In this document: in pieces, positions 31,566-38,080 of the stretch
Numbering within the stretch: the first letter of the stretch is position 1
Layout of the letters: each line of letters opens with the position of its first letter
Origin: a virus
Strand: one strand, 5' to 3'
DNA length: 40,639 nucleotides
IMG/VR virus record: IMGVR_UViG_3300044833_000040
Location: 1-40,639 of that record
The notes under the pieces: model-generated
What the model was told of the DNA's origin: nothing
What the model saw: only the letters and a program-made list of their open reading frames with translations
The model's database searches: none
Program-made: the position numbers and the translations under genes

Positions 31566-31912
31566 GGTATGACCTCCATCACGCTATCTATTGCGCATCC
31601 AGACTTCACCATCTCAGTCGTGAACCGCAGCACCCTCCAGCCCATGAGCGCAGCGGTGTTGTATTTTCTGCAGTCCGACACGAATCCCTGACCGCGGGAA
31701 TGGCGACTCTTCCCGAACAGGGTGCCGCCCTCGATCTCGACTGCAATCTTCTGCTCAGGCCATGCGAAGTCAAACCTCCACTTCCGATCGAGGCAGAAAA
31801 TATGCTCCCGCTCGGGGTAGAGGCGATGCAGCTTGCATAGCCAAGCGAACTCTTCCTCGCCCTCGCTGAGCGCCTTCGGTATCGCTTCCGGACCCTTTGC
31901 GCGCTTAGGCAT
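31562..31912 (-). CDS. PD-(D/E)XK nuclease, resolvase/Vsr-like
   Basis: 116 residues. The core RKWRFDFAWPEQKIAVEIEG carries the Asp and Glu-x-Glu strand of small PD-(D/E)XK nucleases, and GWRVLRFT is the closing strand typical of the Vsr/DUF559 type. The helix between (CRKYNTAALM) fits too. Likely roles are Holliday junction resolution or nicking of branched DNA during recombination or packaging. The ATG at 31912 has an AAAGGGG site; a longer start at 31927 is less suited. It overlaps the J-domain gene by 8 nt. Confidence 0.8.
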   Translation of the reverse strand: MPKRAKGPEAIPKALSEGEEEFAWLCKLHRLYPEREHIFCLDRKWRFDFAWPEQKIAVEIEGGTLFGKSRHSRGQGFVSDCRKYNTAALMGWRVLRFTTEMVKSGCAIDSVMEVIP

Positions 31913-32486
31913 TGGCGCCCCTTTCATCTAGTCCGATCTGGCGGGCAGCGTTAACCGAAGCCATCGCATCATGGGAGCCGCCAGCGTCTGGGTGCGCTTC
32001 GCGAGCCTTGACGCGCCACCGTTCATTGATAGTTTCGGCGCTCGCATCGCGACTGCATCCAAGCGCTTCCCACCATCCATGAGGAGTCGGCGCATTCAGT
32101 TGCTTGAACCCAGAGAAGGCCCGCTCCATCATGTCGGAGGCTCCCCAGCGCTCAATGCCGCGCATTGCGTCGATGGTCTTCGCGATGGCGTAGATGTTGT
32201 CGCATGCGTCCCGGTACTTGTCGCAGGCGAAGACCATCGCCTTACCTTTGCGCTGGAAGTAGATTGCCACGCCGGGATCATTCCCATCTGGCCGCATGTT
32301 CGCGCGCGGCAATCCGTCGTTGCGGAGTGGAACGTTCGTCGACAGGATAATCTTCTGCGCTCCCATGCGAGCGAGCTCCGCGAACAGCAAATTGCGCGCG
32401 GAGCCAAATCCCGTTTTGAACCGAGAATGTTCGCGGTAAGCAGTTCGCTTCCACCCTTCCGGCCAATACAGCGGATATGCTTCCAT
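31905..32486 (-). CDS. Phage protein with C-terminal J-domain-like module
   Basis: 193 residues. The C-terminal part, WWEALGCSRDASAETINERW followed by AREAHPDAGGSHDAM, has the helix-HPD-helix layout of DnaJ proteins, including the His-Pro-Asp that contacts Hsp70. The N-terminal part (YPLYWPEGWKRT, LSTNVPLRNDGLP, DPGVAIYF) is a phage-specific domain often found joined to it. It could recruit host DnaK to a replication or recombination complex. The ATG at 32486 has GGAGG upstream and overlaps the previous stop. Confidence 0.82.
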   Translation of the reverse strand: MEAYPLYWPEGWKRTAYREHSRFKTGFGSARNLLFAELARMGAQKIILSTNVPLRNDGLPRANMRPDGNDPGVAIYFQRKGKAMVFACDKYRDACDNIYAIAKTIDAMRGIERWGASDMMERAFSGFKQLNAPTPHGWWEALGCSRDASAETINERWRVKAREAHPDAGGSHDAMASVNAARQIGLDERGANA

Positions 32487-33049
32487 CACTCGCCTCCGAA
32501 TCCATAGTCAGCATTGCCTTCGTCGTCGCGGTCCGGCTCCGGGTAGTCGACCGGATCGGCGTCCGGGCTGGCGACCAGTTCGCGCATCCGATCGTCGGCA
32601 GCCGCGATCTGGTCGGGGATTGCGGGTGCGGGCGCGGGCGTTCCCCCCTTCATCGCCTTCAAGACCGCCTTGAAGTTCTTGCGCCCCATCCTGGCAGCGA
32701 CCGCAATGTCGACTGCGATGTCGGGCGAGCCAGCGATGCGGAGCGCGTCCACCTGTTTCTCTCCAAATGCGACTTTGGTAGGAAAGAATGCAACGCGTTT
32801 GCCGACCCAACCGGAGATTTTGTTGCCAAACATTTCCTTCATGCAGAAGGCATTCGTCTTATTGCAGACGAGCTCCTTGTCCTTCCCGGAGAACGCTAGG
32901 ATAAGCTTGTTTTGCTTCCCTTTGTCGCCCTCCAGAATCTCCATGTATGCCTTCGTGATGGTGAGCGTTACTGTCTTTCCGTTGAGGATTGGGGCTGCGA
33001 GGAAGCGACCCGGGAATGCTTTCTCGTAAGTGAGTTCCTGCTCTGCCAT
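32486..33049 (-). CDS. Probable OB-fold ssDNA-binding-like phage protein
   Basis: 187 residues. The first two thirds are beta-rich with the pattern LNGKTVTLTITKAYME, LVCNKTNAFCMKEMFGN and WVGKRVAFFPTKVAFG, common in a phage family placed beside recombination genes and thought to be OB-like. The C-terminal tail is acidic (DPVDYPEPDRDDEGNADYG), as in ssDNA-binding proteins that recruit partners through such tails. Together with the RecE-like gene it would process DNA ends. The ATG has AGGAG 6 bases upstream. The exact fold is not proven here. Confidence 0.65.
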   Translation of the reverse strand: MAEQELTYEKAFPGRFLAAPILNGKTVTLTITKAYMEILEGDKGKQNKLILAFSGKDKELVCNKTNAFCMKEMFGNKISGWVGKRVAFFPTKVAFGEKQVDALRIAGSPDIAVDIAVAARMGRKNFKAVLKAMKGGTPAPAPAIPDQIAAADDRMRELVASPDADPVDYPEPDRDDEGNADYGFGGE

Positions 33050-33084
33050 GACTGCTCCTGTTTGGGCTAATTAGCCGGCGCTAC

Positions 33085-33993
33085 TCATGCTTCCAATTCA
33101 AGTTCTGTTTCCGCTTCATAGCTGGCCCATGCAGGCAGGGTCAGATCCTCTTCGATCTCCTGCGCTGCGGGCCAGTGATTCGATTGCTCGCACTCGCTGA
33201 GCCGGTCAATCAACTTGTCCAACTCCTCCAGTCCGACGAGCAACACATCCTCGGGGACGTTGTATGGTGCCCCTTCGTGCGGTGCCTTGGACTCCAGAGC
33301 GATCAACTTCACGATGGGCTTGTGACCGGTCAGGACTTCGTAGCCTTGGGCGTAGAGCGCCATCTTGACGACATATCCGAGTTGGTGTGCCTGCGGGCCG
33401 AACCGGAATGAGCGAGCGTCCCGCGTCGTCTTCAGGTCCACGATCGTGTGCCGCTCCGTCGGCGTCCGCACCATCTTGATGCGATCATGCGCTGCGACCG
33501 CCTTCTCTCCGCCTCCCGAAAACTTGTCCACGATCACCTTGTCAATCCGAGCCTTCATCCGCCTGCCGGTGTATGGATGCCGCCAGAACATCGACAGTTC
33601 CGTCTTTCCGGGAGCGTTCACGTACTTGCTGATGAGTGGGTGCCGGTTGGCCGCGCTCGCAATGTCGCACATGGATTCCCACTCGCCTTCCGTGACGATG
33701 TGCTTGTTCGCGTGCTCGGCCTGAAACTTATCCCAGACCCCTCCGCGCCGCACCTTCTGGTCTTCCTTCTTGCCCCAGACCTCGAAGTCGAGAACCGTCT
33801 TCGGCTCCAGGATCAGCTTGTGGGTCGCGGTCCCGAGCTTGAGCGCGGGAGTCTCCGGTGACGGGTTATCCTTCGCGTGCCGGTACTTGAGCGGCGACCG
33901 GCGCATGTGGATGATCGAGGAGCCATTCAGGGCGTCAACGGCGGCGTAGGTCGCATAATCCATGTGCTCGTAGAATCCGTTTAGCTCCGGCAT
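33085..33993 (-). CDS. RecE-like exonuclease (PD-(D/E)XK)
   Basis: 302 residues, matching the C-terminal nuclease of RecE (exonuclease VIII; DUF3799 type). It starts with FYEHMDYATYAAVDALNGSS and SPLKYRHAK, the family entry helix. Catalytic motifs follow: MKARIDKV (Asp), TIVDLKTTRD (Asp-x-Lys) and the QLGYVVKMALYAQGYE helix. It would resect double-stranded ends to 3' tails for strand annealing. No RecT homologue was found; the OB-like gene follows after 35 bp. Start has GAGGGAG upstream and overlaps the preceding gene by 13 nt. Confidence 0.88.
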   Translation of the reverse strand: MPELNGFYEHMDYATYAAVDALNGSSIIHMRRSPLKYRHAKDNPSPETPALKLGTATHKLILEPKTVLDFEVWGKKEDQKVRRGGVWDKFQAEHANKHIVTEGEWESMCDIASAANRHPLISKYVNAPGKTELSMFWRHPYTGRRMKARIDKVIVDKFSGGGEKAVAAHDRIKMVRTPTERHTIVDLKTTRDARSFRFGPQAHQLGYVVKMALYAQGYEVLTGHKPIVKLIALESKAPHEGAPYNVPEDVLLVGLEELDKLIDRLSECEQSNHWPAAQEIEEDLTLPAWASYEAETELELEA

Positions 33994-34136
33994 GACCGCT
34001 CCCTCATTTCACTTAGCGCATCGTGCATCTTGAGGACGAGCAGGAGGCCATCTTGCGTATTAGGCACAACCCACAACATGAGATTGAGCAGCCATATTAC
34101 CGCGATCATCCGCAACTCGTTCACTAGCTCACTCAC
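33981..34136 (-). CDS. Short 51-residue membrane protein
   Basis: The GTG at 34136 has GGAGG 7 bases upstream, better than the ATG at 34148. The product has one membrane helix (MIAVIWLLNLMLWVV) and a second amphipathic helix (GLLLVLKMHDALSEMRERS). It lies between a CxxC gene and the RecE-like gene and overlaps the latter. No family was recognised. Confidence 0.58.
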   Translation of the reverse strand: MSELVNELRMIAVIWLLNLMLWVVPNTQDGLLLVLKMHDALSEMRERSCRS

Positions 34137-34138
34137 GA

Positions 34139-34342
34139 CTACCTCCATTCCGCGATCTTCTGCGCCAACAACTTGCCCGCACATGCTTCCCCGCAGAGAT
34201 GCCGCAGGTAACTCCTATATGTTTCGGTGTCCCATGGGGAAAACGTTACCCCGAACTCGGAAGCGTTCGCGACCATGACCCAATGGTTGCTCTCCAGCTT
34301 CTCTACCCCGCAAATGTCGCACGTCGCCTTCTCAGTAACCAC
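34139..34342 (-). CDS. Small CxxC protein
   Basis: 67 residues with a zinc-binding layout: CDICGVEK near the N-terminus and HLCGEACAGK near the end. Between them is a Trp/Phe-rich strand region (WVMVANASEFGVTFSPWD). The GTG start has GGAGGA upstream; the ATG at 34381 lies inside the previous membrane microprotein and is unlikely. No family was recognised. It follows the microprotein gene after 8 bp. Confidence 0.6.
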   Translation of the reverse strand: MVTEKATCDICGVEKLESNHWVMVANASEFGVTFSPWDTETYRSYLRHLCGEACAGKLLAQKIAEWR

Positions 34343-34350
34343 GCTTCCTC

Positions 34351-34428
34351 CTAAATCCAAACCAGCATCAGTACCAGCCACAGGCCCGCGACCGCGAGCA
34401 CGTTGAGCGCGTGCCAGAGGTAGGTCAT
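34351..34428 (-). CDS. 25-residue membrane microprotein
   Basis: Found as an ATGA overlap with the preceding stop at 34425, ending 8 bp before the next start. The product (YLWHALNVLAVAGLWLVLML plus VWI) is one hydrophobic helix with two Trp near each face of the membrane. No family was recognised. Together with the ones at 30633 and 19635 it is one of three proteins of under 30 residues with the same design. Confidence 0.5.
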   Translation of the reverse strand: MTYLWHALNVLAVAGLWLVLMLVWI

Positions 34429-34859
34429 GCCGCGCTCGCGAGCGGCAGCGGGAACGCCTTCGCCAACAACTGCGCGATCGCGTCCTTGCCCCATTCGCCA
34501 GCCCACTGCGCTTCCTCGAAATCGAACCAGCGGTCGTCCAGGAAGTCGCAGATGACCGAGTTCGCGGCGCAGATCGGACAGTGGGCGTCGGTCAGCTTGC
34601 CATCGCTCGTCAGCTCGCGGAAGCGGACCTCGATCACCTTTTCGGGAAAGTCATCGTCGTTCAACCACAGCCCGCAACCACCACCGCACGTATGGACGCA
34701 CTTGCCGCACACGTCCTGCCCGTTCACGCGATGGTGCGCCAGCTCTGTGTACTCGTGGATTTCGCGGAGGCAGCGGCTGCACTCGAACAGCGGATCATCG
34801 TGGTGGTGGATGCGATCGTACATGGAGTCAGTGACGCCGGCGGGGAGGTAGCTAGACAT
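34425..34859 (-). CDS. Zinc-binding protein with multiple CxxC pairs
   Basis: 144 residues with CSRC, CGKC, a CGGGC group and CPIC, enough for two or more zinc sites, and an acidic C-terminal half (DFLDDRWFDFEEAQW). The ATG at 34859 has GGAGGG upstream and overlaps the previous stop by 8 nt. No known family was recognised. The layout CSRCLREIHE, then VCGKCVH resembles zinc ribbons of regulatory adaptors. Confidence 0.66.
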   Translation of the reverse strand: MSSYLPAGVTDSMYDRIHHHDDPLFECSRCLREIHEYTELAHHRVNGQDVCGKCVHTCGGGCGLWLNDDDFPEKVIEVRFRELTSDGKLTDAHCPICAANSVICDFLDDRWFDFEEAQWAGEWGKDAIAQLLAKAFPLPLASAA

Positions 34860-35205
34860 TGGAGCCCTCCAGTTGCGCTTCTTCGAGCGCGGACAGGATT
34901 GGATCGCAACGGTAAATCGCGGGCTTGGCGGGCTCGACCAGTTCGCAGGTGAGCGACTTGAGCACACATGCGTTCACGTCGATAGCGTCATTCTTGTAGC
35001 CAATCTGAATGCGGCTATAGGGTGAACCTATGCTTGTTTCGGATTTCTCGAAAGGACGCGGGACGATCTTTGCCGCGTTGAGAAATGAGTCCTTGGTCGC
35101 GCAGTGGAACCAGACCCACGGCCTAATCAAAGTAAGCTCCGGGTTGGCGTCGAGCGCATCGGCGAGCTTGCGAAGTTCGGTTGCAATTTCGTGTGCTTTC
35201 GGCAT
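34852..35205 (-). CDS. Hypothetical 117-residue early protein
   Basis: Two adjacent ATG codons open this gene; the one at 35205 has the better spacing to AGGAG. The N-terminal helix (AHEIATELRKLADALDAN) is followed by beta segments (TLIRPWVWFHCATKD, YSRIQIGYKND). This mixed layout is seen in small phage proteins of unknown role. No family name can be given. It overlaps the next gene by 8 nt. Confidence 0.65.
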   Translation of the reverse strand: MPKAHEIATELRKLADALDANPELTLIRPWVWFHCATKDSFLNAAKIVPRPFEKSETSIGSPYSRIQIGYKNDAIDVNACVLKSLTCELVEPAKPAIYRCDPILSALEEAQLEGSNV

Positions 35206-35244
35206 CATTCTCTCCTGTGCTGCGTGGCCCGGTTGTGGTGCTGG

Positions 35245-35565
35245 TTATGACTTCAGCGCACGAATATCTGCGGCGGCATAAGCAGACCCATAGCGGTCAG
35301 CGATAGATGCGCTGGCCTCGAAGGCATTATTGCGCCACTCTTTCGCTGTTCTCACCGAGCGCGGATCATGCTTGATAGCCGCACTCCAGGCTGCGTGCAT
35401 GAGCTCTTCAACGTCGTCCTCGCCCTCTATACCGGATCGATTCGACTCTACCCACTGGAGAAACCCGTCATCTTTCGGGATCCCATCTTCTTTGTGGGAA
35501 AGGGAGCAGTTGCTGAATCCATGCTCCACGCATAAGCCTTCGCTATCCTTCGCAAAGTCAGCCAT
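35245..35565 (-). CDS. Hypothetical 106-residue acidic protein
   Basis: The ATG at 35565 overlaps the previous stop (TGATG). The product is acidic in the middle (GIEGEDDVEELMHAAWSAAI) and has two Cys in the first quarter. The end, SIADRYGSAYAAADIRAL, is helical. No family was recognised. A GTG at 35574 in the same frame is an alternative start. Confidence 0.62.
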   Translation of the reverse strand: MADFAKDSEGLCVEHGFSNCSLSHKEDGIPKDDGFLQWVESNRSGIEGEDDVEELMHAAWSAAIKHDPRSVRTAKEWRNNAFEASASIADRYGSAYAAADIRALKS

Positions 35566-35783
35566 CAGTTCCACCTCTGCGAATCAATTTCCGTTTCGAT
35601 CCCGACCTGCTGCAGGGCCATGAGAGCGGTGTAGTGAACCGGCAGGCCAGCGATGATGCTTCTAACCACTGCATCCTGCGCGGCGTCCTCAGTCAGCGCA
35701 AGCACGGTCAGTTTGGTTTCGTAGTCGTGGAGGAGAATGTCTTGCATCTCCTCATCCAGTAGCCGGTCCAGTCCCTTGTGCAT
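35565..35783 (-). CDS. Hypothetical 72-residue early protein
   Basis: The ATG at 35783 has AGGAGG 6 bases upstream. The product is helical and acidic (LDRLLDEEMQDILLHDYETK, then VVRSIIAGLPVHYTALMAL). No family was recognised. It is the second gene of operon II, 44 bp after the membrane protein gene. Confidence 0.63.
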   Translation of the reverse strand: MHKGLDRLLDEEMQDILLHDYETKLTVLALTEDAAQDAVVRSIIAGLPVHYTALMALQQVGIETEIDSQRWN

Positions 35784-35827
35784 CGCTGCCTCCTGCTGCC
35801 GTGTGCGCCCCGGCTGGCGGTTGAGTG

Positions 35828-36013
35828 CTACAGCAGCCCGAACGCAGCCAGCGTGGTCGCGCCTACGGCAATGAAGGTGAATGCGATCCAGCCCGCGATG
35901 GCCATCCACTCGGGCAGGGTCTCGTCGCAGGGGGTGGAGATGATGGGCGCGTCCTCGGTCGTGGAGGCGTCCGTGGTCAGGTCGAGGGGTGCGGCTGCGG
36001 TCAAGTTGTACAT
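35828..36013 (-). CDS. Short membrane protein, first gene of operon II
   Basis: 61 residues: an acidic N-terminal part (TTDASTTEDAPIISTPCDE) and a C-terminal membrane helix (MAIAGWIAFTFIAVGATTLA). The ATG at 36013 has GGAG 7 bases upstream and lies downstream of the operator-bearing promoter; the longer ORF from 36061 starts inside that promoter. As the first gene of the early operon it would be made at once after infection or induction, a place where phages often keep exclusion or host-takeover factors. No family was recognised. Confidence 0.6.
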   Translation of the reverse strand: MYNLTAAAPLDLTTDASTTEDAPIISTPCDETLPEWMAIAGWIAFTFIAVGATTLAAFGLL

Positions 36014-36037
36014 GGTGGGCTCCGTTTCAATGTGAGA

Positions 36038-36066
36038 ACTGTACCCCTGCGCGGGGTACACGTCAA
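36038..36066 (-). promoter_or_regulatory. Early operon II promoter with embedded palindromic operator
   Basis: On the minus strand TTGACG (36061-36066), exactly 17 bp, and TACAGT (36038-36043). A perfect 8-bp-arm palindrome, TGTACCCC-N5-GGGGTACA (36040-36060), fills the spacer and enters the -10 box, so a bound repressor would block RNA polymerase. Operon II starts about 25 bp downstream. The HTH gene at 36128 is divergent and has one matching half-site in front of it. Confidence 0.82.
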
Positions 36067-36111
36067 GCGAATTCGTAAACTATCTTTGCAGCCATTCCCA
36101 TTCCCGCGGCT

Positions 36112-36121
36112 GGGGTACAAT
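36112..36121 (+). promoter_or_regulatory. Operator half-site and -10 box of the repressor gene
   Basis: GGGGTACA at 36112-36119 repeats one arm of the 36040-36060 palindrome. It overlaps TACAAT (36116-36121), a good -10 box only 6 bp before the ATG, so transcription would start at or within a few bases of the start codon and the mRNA would be leaderless or nearly so, as for lambda cI from PRM. No good -35 lies 17 bp upstream, suggesting weak or assisted transcription. Confidence 0.58.
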
Positions 36122-36127
36122 TTGCCT

Positions 36128-36337
36128 ATGACAGAGACGCAACTGCGGAAGCTCATACGAAAAAAGGTTGACGGCTACGGATCGCTGCGTGGGTATGCGG
36201 CGAGTGTCGGATTGAGGCCAAGCCTGATTTCCGACATACTCACCGGCACCAAGGGGATCAGTGATGCAGTGGCGCAGGTGTTCGGCTACCGGGAAGTGGC
36301 GCAGGAGCGGAAATACGAGAAGATCCGGGAGAAGTGA
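36128..36337 (+). CDS. Small HTH repressor of the early switch
   Basis: 69 residues. The middle, GSLRGYAASVGLRPSLISDI followed by LTGTKGIS, is a Cro/XRE-like HTH with the Ala-x-x-x-Gly turn of the first DNA helix. The last 15 residues are basic and polar. It faces operon II across a region with a palindromic operator and carries a half-site in its own promoter, so it most likely represses operon II and itself. It is far shorter than CI-type repressors and has no cleavage domain, so SOS induction would need another route. Its stop lies 8 bp from the stop of the convergent gene at 36346. Confidence 0.75.
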   Translation: MTETQLRKLIRKKVDGYGSLRGYAASVGLRPSLISDILTGTKGISDAVAQVFGYREVAQERKYEKIREK

Positions 36338-36345
36338 GGGCACGG

Positions 36346-36750
36346 TCATTGGGCCTCCAGCACGCAACCCAATTTCACCTTTGCAATCCGCTTCGATACC
36401 TTATGCTCCCTATCGCGCGGGAAGTTCACGCCCTCACCATGGCAGCGCGCACAGAGCACGGCGTCAGGGTTGGGGATAGCGCATATCTTCGCTTTTGTCC
36501 CGCCTACGGATAGCCAATGCTGGCAGTTGGTCACCGCGAAAATAACGGGCGACTGCAACCGCACCAGATACTCTCCTCCCGGCCCACACGTCCACCAGCG
36601 CAACCGAAGGTAGCTGATCTTGTGAACGAGGCAGGAATTCGCGCCCGTGGAGTAGGCGTAGGCGTGGCGCGATTTTGCGATCACGTACTCGCGCTCTTCC
36701 TTTCCCCAGCGCGGGGCGCGTATCTCTGTGTATGCCGCGACGTGTCTCAT
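36346..36750 (-). CDS. Hypothetical 134-residue protein, last of operon I
   Basis: Basic and aromatic, with beta-like segments (SYLRLRWWTCGPGGEYLVRL) and one CARCHGEG zinc-knuckle-like motif near residue 100. No family was recognised. The ATG overlaps the previous stop by 4 nt. Its end is 8 bp from the end of the convergent repressor gene, so read-through of operon I would run antisense through the repressor gene. Confidence 0.64.
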   Translation of the reverse strand: MRHVAAYTEIRAPRWGKEEREYVIAKSRHAYAYSTGANSCLVHKISYLRLRWWTCGPGGEYLVRLQSPVIFAVTNCQHWLSVGGTKAKICAIPNPDAVLCARCHGEGVNFPRDREHKVSKRIAKVKLGCVLEAQ

Positions 36751-36914
36751 GCCACCCTCCGTACCTTCGTAAGCGCCTTATTCATCGTGTCCGCAATCCT
36801 GTCTCCCGGCACATGGATCGCGCGCGTGGCCTTGGCTGCATAGCGGCAGAGGAGGAAGCGCACGGAGATGTGGTGGAGGGCGGCATGGACGTAGGTGGAG
36901 CGGGTGGGCTTCAT
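36747..36914 (-). CDS. Short basic 55-residue protein
   Basis: Coupled to both neighbours by 4-nt overlaps. The product is basic and helical (TRSTYVHAALHHISVRFLLC, then RYAAKATRAIHVPGDRIADT). No family was recognised. It is too small for a wider role to be read from sequence. Confidence 0.58.
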   Translation of the reverse strand: MKPTRSTYVHAALHHISVRFLLCRYAAKATRAIHVPGDRIADTMNKALTKVRRVA

Positions 36915-37054
36915 TCTTCCTCCGAGAGTTCGTGCATCGCGTCGTCATAGCATCCTTCGCAGATCGGATCGTTATCGACATCCACAAACTCGCCTGTAGC
37001 TTCATATGTCCCGCACCAACTGCATTTCCCGGGGGCATCTTCAATCAACGCCAT
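36911..37054 (-). CDS. 47-residue zinc-ribbon-like protein
   Basis: CSWCG near residue 11 and CEGC near residue 33 are spaced as in a zinc ribbon, with an acidic loop between (EFVDVDNDPI) and an acidic end (HELSEEE). Start and stop overlap the neighbouring genes by 1 to 4 nt. No family was recognised. It is the shortest of the CxxC proteins in operon I. Confidence 0.6.
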   Translation of the reverse strand: MALIEDAPGKCSWCGTYEATGEFVDVDNDPICEGCYDDAMHELSEEE

Positions 37055-37461
37055 CACGCTCCCTCTCTCTGCCGCCCACCAGCGCGACACGTTGCCATGT
37101 TGATCAACACCAAGCGCGCATCCTCGGCCATGAACGGGTTGTCGAGTGCATTCGCGCGGATCGCCGTCCTCCTTGCCTCAATGTTCGCTGCGGCCTGCAC
37201 AAGCCGGCAGCGCAAGCACCGCAGGAACCGCGATGCATTTCCACTCCCACACGCGATGCATTTCCCCTGCGCGTGCGCGGTCCGGCACCGCGTCGCCTCC
37301 GAGCGCCGCTTCTGCTCGCGGATGCGCTCACGGCAGCGCCTCGTGCGTGCGCGGGCCTGCTCGTTGCGGATCTCGCGGTGGACCTGGCAGTGCTGGGCGG
37401 TGACGGCGGCGGCTCGGCAGTGCTCGCAGAGGCCGAGGGTGCGTTTGACGGAGCGGGTCAT
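37054..37461 (-). CDS. Basic Cys/His-rich protein
   Basis: 135 residues. Cys/His sites: CEHC, HC..H (QHCQVHREIR), CIACG and CLRC, separated by a very basic segment (RARTRRCRERIREQKRRSEA). Such proteins often bind nucleic acid. The ATG at 37461 has GGAGG 7 bases upstream; the longer ORF to 37524 is not supported. It overlaps the stop of the gene before it by 4 nt. No named family was recognised. Confidence 0.66.
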   Translation of the reverse strand: MTRSVKRTLGLCEHCRAAAVTAQHCQVHREIRNEQARARTRRCRERIREQKRRSEATRCRTAHAQGKCIACGSGNASRFLRCLRCRLVQAAANIEARRTAIRANALDNPFMAEDARLVLINMATCRAGGRQREGA

Positions 37462-37646
37462 CCAGCTGCCTCCATCGCCGCGTTGCAATAAATGCAATCC
37501 GGCACGCCGGTCCTGCTCGCGCATTGATGGCCTCCCGTTTTACTTACACAGTCGAGCCCGTGGCAGCGGTAGACCAGAAATCCGCCATGCCTTGGCGATG
37601 GCTGCATCTCTTCGGCGCGGATGCGCGACCAGTTAACCGCGCTCAT
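37458..37646 (-). CDS. 62-residue CxxC protein
   Basis: The ATG at 37646 overlaps the previous stop by 4 nt. The product has CHGLDC, a CAS in the middle and CIYC near the end, so a zinc site is likely; the N-terminal part (NWSRIRAEEMQPSPR) is basic. No family was recognised. The long upstream ORF in this frame lies antisense-free but inside the previous gene and lacks protein-like composition. Confidence 0.6.
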   Translation of the reverse strand: MSAVNWSRIRAEEMQPSPRHGGFLVYRCHGLDCVSKTGGHQCASRTGVPDCIYCNAAMEAAG

Positions 37647-38080
37647 AGCGCCTTCCATTTCGCGACTTGGACGATAATCTCGGCCCACACATCCCGCGCC
37701 GCCACGTACTCCTCTGGGTGCGCCTTGCGGTGGGTCTCCTGCGCCAACTCCGCATCGCGCTCCGCCTGCACCGTCTCGGCCTCCCTGCGCCGCGCCTTGG
37801 CCGCGCGAATGGCTCCCTCCATCACGTCCAGTGCCGGGAACGCCGTTTCGAACTCGCCACGATTGCGGCCCAGCCAATCGAGCCCGGTGACGATATCCGC
37901 GTCCTCAAAACAGGCCAGATCCGCTGCCAAGACGAGGTAATCCGCCGTATCCAGACGAGCCTGGCGGCGTATACCCAGCCTCGTCAGCGCCATCACAATC
38001 TGCTGCTCTCTCGCCGATGATTCGGATGGCTTCGCGGGCTGCATCCATGCTGGATTCGGTTTTCGATTTGTAAGTTCCAT
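37643..38080 (-). CDS. Helical protein overlapping the replication gene
   Basis: 145 residues. The ATG at 38080 has an AGGAGG site 6 bases upstream, so the gene overlaps the end of the replication protein gene by 176 nt in another frame. Helices include QQIVMALTRLGIRRQARL and a long charged coil (AAKARRREAETVQAERDAEL). A helicase-loader or replication partner role would fit its place after the initiator-like gene, as P follows O in lambda, but no family was recognised. A later ATG (37993) would reduce the overlap to 89 nt. Confidence 0.66.
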   Translation of the reverse strand: MELTNRKPNPAWMQPAKPSESSAREQQIVMALTRLGIRRQARLDTADYLVLAADLACFEDADIVTGLDWLGRNRGEFETAFPALDVMEGAIRAAKARRREAETVQAERDAELAQETHRKAHPEEYVAARDVWAEIIVQVAKWKAL

